In this document: positions 50,531-57,997 of the stretch, piece by piece | Position numbering within the stretch: position 1 is the first letter of the stretch | How the letters are laid out: every line of letters begins with the position of its first letter | Assembly: GCF_014203535.1 (NCBI RefSeq) | Contig: NZ_JACHJI010000006.1 | Location: 434,001 to 498,000 of the forward strand | Length of the DNA: 64,000 bases | Direction: 5' to 3' | From: Streptomyces griseomycini | GTDB taxonomy: Bacteria; Actinomycetota; Actinomycetes; Streptomycetales; Streptomycetaceae | Notes under the pieces: model-generated | Told to the model about the DNA's origin: nothing | What the model saw: the letters and a program-made list of their open reading frames with translations, nothing else | The model's database searches: none | Made by a program: the position numbers and the translations under genes

Positions 50531-50921
50531 ATGACGCAGCGTGCGGAGCTCGCGGCCGTGAGGGACCGGCCGGCCGTCGGCGGGCTCGTCACCGAGTACG
50601 CGGTGGCCGTGGACGACGGTGACGGGGAGGCGTACCGAGGGCTGTTCACGGCGCAGGGACGGGTGGACTACCGCTCGGCCGGCGGGATCGAGGGGAGCGC
50701 CGGGCAGGTGGCCGGGTGGCTCGCGGAGCATCTGGGGACGTCTCCCGTGCGGCAGCACCTGTTCGTCAGCCGGCGGGTCCGCTTCGCCGGACCTCGTGTA
50801 CGGCGGGCGGTGCGCGTTCGCCGTGCTGCGCACGGACGACGGCTGGCGGCTGAGCGAGGTGGTCGTGCGGGAGAAGTGGCGCCGCCTTCCCGGCCCGCGG
50901 ACGGCTCCTGTGATCGACTGA
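50531..50921 (+). pseudogene. NTF2-like (SnoaL_4) protein, internally deleted and frameshifted
   Basis: The first frame from ATG 50531 encodes the start of an NTF2-like domain (VTEYAVAVDDGDGEAYRGLF, VDYRSAGGIEGSAGQVAGWLAE, VRQHLFVSRRVRF). After about 50790 the expected later part (PDLVYGGRCAFAVLRTDDGW, LSEVVVREKWRRL) is read in another frame ending at 50921. The middle segment expected between these, around 20-30 residues, is missing. It is thus a decayed gene with deletion plus frame change, and the remaining protein is unlikely to fold normally. Confidence 0.75.
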
Positions 50922-50990
50922 GCCGGCGCGCACTGTTCCGGATCGTCTCCGGGACGGACACTGGGGGGCACCACGGGGTAGGAGGCGCCC

Positions 50991-52598
50991 ATGAAGACGC
51001 TCGACCACCGGTTCACCTCCCCGTGGCGGCGCTCGGCCGCCGCCGCGGTCGCGGGTGCCCTGCCCGTCCTGGCCTTTCCCGCCCCGTCCCTGTGGTGGTT
51101 CGCCTACGTCGCCCTGGTCCCCTGGATCCTGCTGGCCCGCGCCGCGCCGACGGGGAGGCGGGCGGCCTGCGACGGCTGGTGGGGCGGGTTCGGCTTCATG
51201 CTGGCCATGCACCACTGGCTGCTGCCGAACCTGCACGTGTTCACGTTCGTCATCGCCGCCCTGCTCGGCGCGTTGTGGGCGCCGTGGGGCTGGCTGGTGC
51301 GCCGCCTGCTCGGCGGGGTCCCGTCACGGGGCCGGGTCCTGGCGGCGCTCGTCGTGCTGCCGTCGGGCTGGCTGGCCGTGGAACTCGTCCGTTCCTGGGA
51401 GGGGCTCGGCGGCCCCTGGGGCGTGCTCGGCGCGAGCCAGTGGCAGGTGGAGGCGGCGCTGCGGCTGGCGTCGGTCGGCGGGGTGTGGCTGCTCAGCTTC
51501 CTGGTGGTGGCGCTGAACGTCGCCGTGGCGGTGCTGGTCGCGGTCCGGCGGGCCCGCGTGCCCGCCGTGGCGGGGCTGGTCGCGGTCCGGCGGGCCCGCG
51601 TGCCCGCCGTGGCGGGGCTGGTCGCCGCGGCCGCCGCGACCGGCGCCGCGTGGGTGTGGTCGCCCCGGCCGGACACCGGCGACCGGGTCGGGATCGCGGT
51701 CGTGCAGCCGGGCGTCGTCTCCGGGCGCGACAGCCCCGACCGCCGGTTCGACCTCGAGGAGCGGCTCACCCGTGAACTCGTCGGCCGGGACGTCGCCCTG
51801 GTCGTCTGGGGCGAGAGCAGCGTCGGCTTCGACCTCGGGGACCGGCCCGACCTCGCGCGGCGGCTCGCGGCCCTGTCCCGCGAGACGGGCGCCGGGATCC
51901 TGGTCAACGTGGACGCCCGGGGCTCCGACCGGCCCGGCATCCACAAGAGCTCGGTGCTGGTCGGTCCGGACGGTCCGACCGGTGACCGGTACGACAAGAT
52001 GCGGCTGGTCCCGTTCGGCGAGTACGTGCCGGCCCGTTCCCTGCTGGGCTGGGCGACCTCCGTCGGCGAGGCGGCCGGCGAGGACCGCAGGCGCGGCTCG
52101 CGGCAGGTGGTGATGGACACAGCGGACGGGCTGCGGATCGGTCCGATGGTGTGCTTCGAGACCGCGTTCCCCGACATGAGCCGGCATCTCGCCGAGGACG
52201 GCGCCGACGTCCTGCTCGCCCAGTCCTCCACCTCGACGTTCCAGCAGAGCTGGGCTCCCGGGCAGCACGCCTCGCTCGCCGCGCTGCGCGCCGCCGAGAC
52301 CGGCCGTCCGATGGTGCACGCGACCCTGACGGGCGTGTCCGCCGTGTACGGGCCGGGCGGGGAGCGCGTCGGCCCGTGGCTCGGCACGGACACCGGCGCC
52401 GCGCGGGTGTACGAGGTCCCGCTGGCGCACGGCACCACGCCCTACGTCCGCTTCGGCGACTGGCCGCTGTACGGCGCGCCGCTGGCCCTGGCCGCCTGGG
52501 CCGTCACCGAGGCGTTGCGCCTCAGGCGGAGCGCTCGTGGATCGCGCGTACCACCCGCTCGCACAGCTCATGGGTCGCCAGCGCGTCCCGGGCGCTGA
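50991..52598 (+). CDS. lnt: Apolipoprotein N-acyltransferase
   Basis: 535 aa: about seven hydrophobic helices then a nitrilase-like CN_hydrolase domain (about 230-480). The catalytic triad is visible: Glu in VVWGESSVGF, Lys in YDKMRLVPFGEYVP and Cys in GPMVCFETAFPD. It attaches the third acyl chain to lipoproteins at the outer face. A perfect 42-bp in-frame duplication (51537-51620) inserts 14 residues near the last membrane helix. The C-terminal 77 bases overlap the convergent oxidoreductase gene. Confidence 0.9.
   Translation: MKTLDHRFTSPWRRSAAAAVAGALPVLAFPAPSLWWFAYVALVPWILLARAAPTGRRAACDGWWGGFGFMLAMHHWLLPNLHVFTFVIAALLGALWAPWGWLVRRLLGGVPSRGRVLAALVVLPSGWLAVELVRSWEGLGGPWGVLGASQWQVEAALRLASVGGVWLLSFLVVALNVAVAVLVAVRRARVPAVAGLVAVRRARVPAVAGLVAAAAATGAAWVWSPRPDTGDRVGIAVVQPGVVSGRDSPDRRFDLEERLTRELVGRDVALVVWGESSVGFDLGDRPDLARRLAALSRETGAGILVNVDARGSDRPGIHKSSVLVGPDGPTGDRYDKMRLVPFGEYVPARSLLGWATSVGEAAGEDRRRGSRQVVMDTADGLRIGPMVCFETAFPDMSRHLAEDGADVLLAQSSTSTFQQSWAPGQHASLAALRAAETGRPMVHATLTGVSAVYGPGGERVGPWLGTDTGAARVYEVPLAHGTTPYVRFGDWPLYGAPLALAAWAVTEALRLRRSARGSRVPPARTAHGSPARPGR
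51537..51620 (+). repeat. 42-bp perfect tandem duplication inside lnt
   Basis: Unit 1 is 51537-51578 and unit 2 is 51579-51620, identical base for base. Each encodes VAVRRARVPAVAGL, so the frame is kept and the protein carries two copies of the Arg-rich loop. Confidence 0.9.
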
Positions 52599-53427
52599 GC
52601 ACCCTGCCCGCGCGCACCGCGTCCAGGAAGGCGAGCACCGCCTGCTCGATGCCGCGCTGCCGGGACACCGGCACCCAGTCGCCGCGCCGGCGCACGGTCG
52701 GCTGCCCCTTGTGGTCGATCACCTCGGCGAGGTTGACCACCTGGCGCTTGGTGTCCTGCCCGGAGACCTCGAGGATCTCCTCGGCCGATCCGCTGAGCCG
52801 GTTCATCACGCCGAGCGCGGTGAAGCCGTCCCCGGCGAGCTGGAGCACCACGTGGTGCAGCAGCCCGCCCTCGGTGCGGGCGCGCACGGTCACGTCGTCG
52901 ACCGGGCCGGGCACCAGGAAGCGCAGGGTGTCGACGACGTGGATGAAGTCGTCGAGGATCATCGTGCGCGGATCCTCCGGCAGTCCGATCCGGTTCTTCT
53001 GCATGAGGATCAGTTCGCGCGGGTGGTCGGCGCACTGGGCGTAGCCCGGGGCGAAGCGCCGGTTGAAGCCGACGGCGAGGCTCGTCCCGCGCTCCTCGGC
53101 GAGCGCCACGAGACGCGCGGAGTCGTCGAGTTCGTAGGCGAGCGGCTTGTCGACGTACGTCGGTACGCCCGCTTCGAGGAGGCGCGTCACGATCTCCGGG
53201 TGGACCTGCGTCGGCGCGTGCACGAAGGCGGCGTCGAGGCCCTGGGCGAGCAGCGCGGCGAGGTCCGCGTGGCGCTGTCCGGGCGGGAGGTGGAGGCTGT
53301 CGGCGACCCTCTCGAGGGTGGCGGGGGTGCGGGTCTGCAGGTGCAGTTCGACTCCGGGTTGGACGGCGAGCACCGGGAGGTAGGCCTTCTGCGCGATGTC
53401 GCCGAGTCCGATGCAGCCGACCTTCAC
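52522..53427 (-). CDS. Gfo/Idh/MocA-family oxidoreductase
   Basis: 301 aa. N-terminal Rossmann domain with VGCIGLGDIAQKAYLPVL, DAAFVHAPTQVHPEI and YVDKPLAYELDDSARLV (the Gfo/Idh Glu-Lys-Pro motif is here DKP), followed by the C-terminal alpha/beta domain. Acts on a sugar, cyclitol or similar alcohol with NAD(P). GTG 53427 was chosen with GAGGAG about eight bases upstream. It is 13 bp downstream of the flavin monooxygenase gene, so the two form a TetR-controlled operon. Confidence 0.87.
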   Translation of the reverse strand: MKVGCIGLGDIAQKAYLPVLAVQPGVELHLQTRTPATLERVADSLHLPPGQRHADLAALLAQGLDAAFVHAPTQVHPEIVTRLLEAGVPTYVDKPLAYELDDSARLVALAEERGTSLAVGFNRRFAPGYAQCADHPRELILMQKNRIGLPEDPRTMILDDFIHVVDTLRFLVPGPVDDVTVRARTEGGLLHHVVLQLAGDGFTALGVMNRLSGSAEEILEVSGQDTKRQVVNLAEVIDHKGQPTVRRRGDWVPVSRQRGIEQAVLAFLDAVRAGRVLSARDALATHELCERVVRAIHERSA

Positions 53428-53440
53428 GGGGTGTTCTCCT

Positions 53441-54712
53441 CTAGCCATCGCCTGCCGTGGTCTGCCGCGAGCATACGGCCTCCCCGCTCGCGGCTTCGCC
53501 CGAGCGGGCGGTGTCCCCGGGCGGCCGCCAGTCGGCGATCCCGTCGAAGCCGCGCAGGAGCAGCGCCGGTCCGGCCTTCGACAGCGCGGCGATCGCGTTG
53601 TCGCGCACGGCGGAGGCGAACCGGCCGGTCATCATGTTCAGGCGGGCCACCCTGACCGCCTGGCGGGCGATCGCGGTGGTGCGGGGCAGCCGGGCCGCGG
53701 TGTAGGCGGGCAGGTCCTCGACGACGGGGGTCCCCCCGCCCGAGCGCATGCGGGCGCGGGGGAGGGCGAGGGTGATCGCGTCCTCGATGGCCTGGTTGCC
53801 GCCCTGGCCGAGGGTCGGCGGCATGGCGTGCGCGGCGTCGCCGACCAGGGCCACCCGGCCGCGGTGGTAAGCGGGCAGCGGCTCGGCGATGTGGTGGACG
53901 TCGTGGCGGAGCACGTCGCCGGGGCGGGCGGCGGCCAGCACCGCGGGGATCGGGTCGTGCCAGTCGCCGTAGAGCCGCAGCAGTTCGGCCCTCTCGTCGT
54001 CCGGGGCCCGCTCCCCCGCGGGAACCACGGCGGCGGCGTAGGCGTAGACCCGGCCGTCCTTGAGCGGGTGCGTGCCCCAGATGCGGCCCCGGCCCCAGGT
54101 CTCGTGCGAGGCGAACTCCACGCCGGGCAGCGGGATCACGACCCGCCAGGTGGTGAACCCGGAGTACACGGGCCCGGGATGGTCCGGGAAGAGCGCGCGG
54201 CGCGCCGCGGAGTGGATGCCGTCGGCGGCCACCACCAGGTCGGCCTCCCACTCGCCGTCGGGGGTGCCGACACGGGCCGGACGGCCGGGGTCACCGGGGC
54301 CTCCGGGATTTCCGGGGTCGACGACGTGCGCGGCGGCGGCCGTGCGGACGGCGCCTGCCGGGAGCCGTGCGGCCAGGTGGTCGACGAGGGTGGCCCGGTG
54401 GAGCAGGACCAGGGGGCCGCCGAAGCGCTCCTCCGCGGCCGCGGCACTGGACCGGGACAGCCACCGGCCGCTCGGCGCGCGCAGCCCTCCGTCGCCCTGC
54501 CAGGCGGACAGGGCGCGGATGTCGTCGCCGAGCCCGATGACGTCCAGTCCGCGCAGCGCGTTGGGCGCCAGCGAGATGGCCGCGCCGACCGGTTCCAGGG
54601 AGCCGGCCCGCTCCAGCACCGTCACCCGCACACCGCGCCGGTGCAGGGCGACCGCCGCGGTCAGACCGCCGATCCCCCCGCCGATCACGACCGCCCGCTC
54701 GACCCGCCTCAT
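53441..54712 (-). CDS. FAD-dependent monooxygenase
   Basis: 423 aa class A flavoprotein hydroxylase. FAD GGGIGGLTAAVAL at the N terminus, VAADGIHSAARRALF (DG motif), GDAAHAMPPTLGQGGNQAIEDA. It hydroxylates an unknown aromatic or polyketide-type substrate. ATG 54712 has GGAGGAG upstream. The two palindromes between it and the divergent TetR gene imply that an aromatic or antibiotic-like inducer switches the operon on. Confidence 0.9.
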   Translation of the reverse strand: MRRVERAVVIGGGIGGLTAAVALHRRGVRVTVLERAGSLEPVGAAISLAPNALRGLDVIGLGDDIRALSAWQGDGGLRAPSGRWLSRSSAAAAEERFGGPLVLLHRATLVDHLAARLPAGAVRTAAAAHVVDPGNPGGPGDPGRPARVGTPDGEWEADLVVAADGIHSAARRALFPDHPGPVYSGFTTWRVVIPLPGVEFASHETWGRGRIWGTHPLKDGRVYAYAAAVVPAGERAPDDERAELLRLYGDWHDPIPAVLAAARPGDVLRHDVHHIAEPLPAYHRGRVALVGDAAHAMPPTLGQGGNQAIEDAITLALPRARMRSGGGTPVVEDLPAYTAARLPRTTAIARQAVRVARLNMMTGRFASAVRDNAIAALSKAGPALLLRGFDGIADWRPPGDTARSGEAASGEAVCSRQTTAGDG

Positions 54713-54731
54713 GGCTCCTCCTCGCACCGTA

Positions 54732-54779
54732 ACTACACCTGTAGTGTGCGTACGGCTCCGACTGTACTACAGCTGTAGT
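54732..54779. promoter_or_regulatory. Two TetR operators, ACTACACCTGTAGT and ACTACAGCTGTAGT
   Basis: The second site (54766-54779) is a perfect 14-bp palindrome and the first (54732-54745) differs from it at one central base. Their centres are 34 bp apart. They fill the divergent promoter region of the monooxygenase operon and the TetR gene, the usual place for autorepression and target control. Confidence 0.8.
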
Positions 54780-54787
54780 GCGGAAGG

Positions 54788-54793
54788 TAGTTT
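54788..54793 (+). promoter_or_regulatory. -10 box TAGTTT, leaderless tetR
   Basis: TAGTTT ends seven bases before ATG 54801, immediately beyond the second operator. Confidence 0.5.
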
Positions 54794-54800
54794 GGCCTCC

Positions 54801-55394
54801 ATGTCCGAACGCACCGCAGGCGCGTCCCGCGCCGACCTCGTCGCCGACGCCGCCCTCGCCCTGCTCGCCGAGCGCGGGATGCGCGGGCTCACCCACCGGG
54901 CGGTCGACCAGGCGGCCGGACTCCCCCAGGGGTCCACCTCGAACCTGGCGCGCACCCGCCAGGCGCTGCTGGAGCTGGCGGTGCGGCGGCTCGCCGAACG
55001 GGAGGCACGCGTCCTCGCGCTGCACGAGATGCCCGACCCGCGGGCCGGCGCCGACTCCCTGGTGGACGCCCTGGCCCTGGCCGCCCACCGTGCGCTGACC
55101 CGCAATCGCGAACTCACCGTCGCCCGTTACGAACTGGCCCTGGAGGCCACCCGCCGCCCCGAGCTGCGGGCGTACTTCGACGCGGCCGGCGCACGCTTCC
55201 GCGACCAGCTCACCGCCCTGGTCACCGGGCTGGGCTCCACGGAACCGGACCGGCACTCGCTGTCGCTGATCGCCTGGGCGGACGGGCTGATGTTCTCCTG
55301 CGTGGCCGGGTCCTTCAGCGCACGCGTGCCGAGCCTCGCGGAAGTGCGCGCGGATCTGCGGGAGTTGCTGGCCGGGATGCTCGGCCGTCCTTGA
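54801..55394 (+). CDS. TetR-family repressor
   Basis: 197 aa. N-terminal helix-turn-helix (about 10-58: LVADAALALLAERGMRGLTHRAVDQAAGLPQGS) and a C-terminal ligand-binding bundle. The twin palindromes in its own promoter fit a repressor of itself and of the divergent flavin monooxygenase. ATG 54801 follows a good -10. The inducer is unknown. Confidence 0.92.
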   Translation: MSERTAGASRADLVADAALALLAERGMRGLTHRAVDQAAGLPQGSTSNLARTRQALLELAVRRLAEREARVLALHEMPDPRAGADSLVDALALAAHRALTRNRELTVARYELALEATRRPELRAYFDAAGARFRDQLTALVTGLGSTEPDRHSLSLIAWADGLMFSCVAGSFSARVPSLAEVRADLRELLAGMLGRP

Positions 55395-55436
55395 AGCGCC
55401 TGGCGGGCGAGGGCGGCAGTGGGCAAGGATGCCCTC

Positions 55437-55949
55437 ATGACGACCGAACGCCGCGAGCCCGACCGCAACGCCGACGAACGCACCATGCTGGAGGGCTGGC
55501 TCGACTACCACCGCCGCACCCTCGCCCTGAAGTGCGAGGGGCTGACCGACGACCAGCTGCGCACCGCGTCGGTGCCGCCCTCGGAGCTGTCCCTGATGGG
55601 GCTGGTGCGGCACATGGCGGAGGTGGAGCGGTCCTGGTTCCGCAGGGTGCTCACGGGCGAGGACGCCGGCCCGATCTACTACAGCGAGGCCGACCGGGAC
55701 GGCGAGTTCCACCTCACCGAGGCGGACACCTGGCAGGAGGCGTACGCCACCTGGCAGGCCGAGATCGACGCGGCCCGGCGCAACGCGGCCGGCTTCGCGC
55801 TGGACGACCTGTCCCGGGCCCCGGGCAGGGCCGGCGGCGAACCGTTCAGCCTGCGCTGGATCCACACCCACATGATCGAGGAGTACGCGCGTCACAACGG
55901 CCACGCCGACCTGATCCGCGAGCGGCTCGACGGCACCACCGGCGACTGA
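55437..55949 (+). CDS. DinB-family protein (DUF664)
   Basis: 170 aa four-helix DinB/DUF664 domain: TMLEGWLDYHRRTLALKCEGLTDDQL, LVRHMAEVERSWFRRVL, and WIHTHMIEEYARHNGHADLIRE carry the metal-binding His pattern (H-x-x-E and HNGH). These act as thiol-dependent enzymes or unknown metalloproteins. ATG 55437 follows AAGGAT by six bases, so leaderless is possible. It has no operon partner. Confidence 0.85.
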   Translation: MTTERREPDRNADERTMLEGWLDYHRRTLALKCEGLTDDQLRTASVPPSELSLMGLVRHMAEVERSWFRRVLTGEDAGPIYYSEADRDGEFHLTEADTWQEAYATWQAEIDAARRNAAGFALDDLSRAPGRAGGEPFSLRWIHTHMIEEYARHNGHADLIRERLDGTTGD

Positions 55950-56062
55950 CGTCACCCACGGCACGTCCACGACCCTCCGTACGGGGCCGGAGATCACCCG
56001 TGCGGGGCATGCTCCGCCTGTCCGCCGTCCCCCGGGCCGCCGGAGCCAGCAGAGTGACACGG

Positions 56063-56533
56063 GTGCATCGAAAGACGACCACAGCAACACTTCTGCTGAC
56101 CGTGGCGGTCTCGGCCCTCTCGGGCTGCGTGACGGTCAAGCGTCCTGCCGTGCCCGGCCCGCCGGCGGCACCGTCCCAGCCGTCCGAGGGGCGTCCGGTC
56201 GTGCAGGCACCGGCGCGCGAGGCCCTGGAGATGGTCGGCCCGTCCCGGCCCACGAAGGCGTCCGGGGCCCCGTCGCGCCGCGCCGCCCCCACGGCCGCCG
56301 CACCGGAGCGGAAGGCGCCGTCCGGCGACCGGGACGGGCAGGCGCGGCCGGCCCGCCCGCAGCCGAGGGCGTCCGTCCCCCCGCAGCGGCCCAGGATCCT
56401 CCCCGAGGTCCCGGAACCGACGCGCCGTGCCGAAGGCGGTGGTGCGGGACTCTGCGAGCTGGGCAGGATGTACGGCGGCTGGCACCCGGACAGCCCGGAG
56501 GCGACCATCTGCGAGGGGGCGTACGGAGGATGA
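56063..56533 (+). CDS. Hypothetical lipoprotein
   Basis: 156 aa. A signal peptide ends in the lipobox LSGC (basic HRK, then a hydrophobic ATLLLTVAVSAL). A Pro/Ala/Ser/Arg-rich linker of about 100 residues follows, then a short Cys pair in GLCELGRMYGGWHPDSPEATICEGAYGG. The two Cys suggest a disulfide-bonded surface peptide. Start GTG 56063 keeps the signal compact; GTG 56054 or ATG 56009 in frame are possible. Function unknown. Confidence 0.7.
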   Translation: MHRKTTTATLLLTVAVSALSGCVTVKRPAVPGPPAAPSQPSEGRPVVQAPAREALEMVGPSRPTKASGAPSRRAAPTAAAPERKAPSGDRDGQARPARPQPRASVPPQRPRILPEVPEPTRRAEGGGAGLCELGRMYGGWHPDSPEATICEGAYGG

Positions 56534-56570
56534 TCCGGCCGCCGGGCGGACGGAAGGCCGGCGACAGGCC

Positions 56571-57119
56571 CTAGGGACGCTGCCTCGGCGGCCTCCGGCC
56601 GCCGGGCGCCCCGCCCTCGCCCAGCCGGAGCTCCAGCCGCCGGATGGCGGCCCGCACGCCCTCGCCGTAGCTGTCGTCGGCGAGGGTGCGGGCCGCGCCC
56701 CGGGCCCGGTGGAGGTGGCTGCGGGCGGCGTCGGGGCGGCCGAGGCGAGCGTAGTCGGCGGCCAGGTTCAGGTGCAGCGACGGGTAGAGGGCCCGCACGG
56801 CGAGGGCCCCTTCGTACGCGGCGGGCATGTCCCCGACGACCTCCTCCGCCGCCGTCAGCGCCCGCAGGTCCCAGGCCAGTTCGTCCTCGGGGTCGTCCTG
56901 GGTGTCGGCGAGGTAGTGGGCCAGGGTGCAGCGGTGCAGCGGGTCGCCGTACACGCCGATCTCCGCCCACAGGCCGAGGAGGCGGTGCCGGGCCTCCTCG
57001 CGGTCGCCCGCGTGGTGCAGCATCACGACCTGCCCGATCCGTGTCAGTACGGCGTCCGGCGACGCCTGCTCCTGTCGCTCCGCCACCACGCCCTCCGCAC
57101 CGCTCGCCGGCTGTCGCAC
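56571..57119 (-). CDS. TPR-like hypothetical protein
   Basis: 182 aa helical protein with TPR-type repeats (LHHAGDREEARHRLLGLWAEIG, LHRCTLAHYLADTQDDPEDELAWDLRAL, LHLNLAADYARLGRPDAARSHLHRARGA). No catalytic signature. GTG 57119 was taken; GTGs at 57089 and 57086, close behind GGAGGG, could also be the start. The gene converges on the lipoprotein. Role unknown, presumably protein-protein interaction. Confidence 0.72.
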   Translation of the reverse strand: MRQPASGAEGVVAERQEQASPDAVLTRIGQVVMLHHAGDREEARHRLLGLWAEIGVYGDPLHRCTLAHYLADTQDDPEDELAWDLRALTAAEEVVGDMPAAYEGALAVRALYPSLHLNLAADYARLGRPDAARSHLHRARGAARTLADDSYGEGVRAAIRRLELRLGEGGAPGGRRPPRQRP

Positions 57120-57181
57120 CCGACGCTAACGGCAGGCGGGGCCGATACCGGGCAAGCCGCTCCGTGGCACCCGGGCGGCCG

Positions 57182-57213
57182 GGGTGCGGGAACCGGTGGG
57201 CCGGCCCGCACCC
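57182..57213 (-). terminator. ung terminator
   Basis: GGGTGCGGG (57182-57190) pairs with CCCGCACCC (57205-57213), 11 bp past the ung stop. Confidence 0.65.
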
Positions 57214-57224
57214 TCGGCGACGCG

Positions 57225-57908
57225 TCAGCCCAGGTTCGGGATCGTCCAGTCGATCGGCTCGTGGCCCTGCGCGGCCACCGCCTCGTTGATCTGCGTGAAC
57301 GGACGGGAGCCGAAGAACTTCTTCGCCGACAGCGGCGAGGGGTGCGCGCCCTTGACCACCGCGTGCCGGGTCTCGTCGATCAGCGGCAGCTTCTTCTGCG
57401 CGTAGTTCCCCCACAGCACGAAGACCGCCGGGTCGGGACGGTCGGCCACCGCGCGGATGACGGCGTCGGTGAACCTCTCCCAGCCGCGGCCCTTGTGCGA
57501 GTTGGCCTCGCCGCCGCGGACCGTGAGCACCGCGTTGAGCAGCAGCACGCCCTGCTCGGCCCACGGCATCAGGTAGCCGTTGTCCGGGATGGGCGTGCCC
57601 AGCTCCGCGTGCATCTCCTTGTAGATGTTCCGCAGCGACGGCGGGATCCGCACCCCGGGCCGGACCGAGAAGCACAGACCGTGCCCCTGTCCCTCGCCGT
57701 GGTAGGGGTCCTGCCCGAGGATCAGGACCTTCACCTTGTCGTACGGCGTGGCGTCCAGCGCCGCGAAGACCTCCTCGCGGGGCGGGTAGACGGGACCCTT
57801 CGCCCGCTCCTCCTCGACGAACTCGGTCAGCTCCTCGAAGTAGGGCTGCTGCAGTTCGTCGCCCAGGACCCCGCGCCAGGACTCGGGCAGCATGGCGATG
57901 TCGGTCAC
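57225..57908 (-). CDS. ung: Uracil-DNA glycosylase (family 1)
   Basis: 227 aa. The activating motif is LILGQDPYHGEG (Asp in GQDPYH) and the leucine-loop motif is AHPSPLSAKKFFG. It removes uracil from DNA in base-excision repair. Length is normal. GTG 57908 has AAGGACA upstream. Together with the Mug-type glycosylase at 977 and the AlkD-like gene it makes three DNA base-repair enzymes in this window. Confidence 0.95.
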   Translation of the reverse strand: MTDIAMLPESWRGVLGDELQQPYFEELTEFVEEERAKGPVYPPREEVFAALDATPYDKVKVLILGQDPYHGEGQGHGLCFSVRPGVRIPPSLRNIYKEMHAELGTPIPDNGYLMPWAEQGVLLLNAVLTVRGGEANSHKGRGWERFTDAVIRAVADRPDPAVFVLWGNYAQKKLPLIDETRHAVVKGAHPSPLSAKKFFGSRPFTQINEAVAAQGHEPIDWTIPNLG

Positions 57909-57997
57909 GTCATTGTCCTTACGTGTGCGGTCACTTCCAGGCTCCAGAACCTACAGGTGACCACTGACAACCGGTCCCGCGGGCGGCCGTGTCCGGC

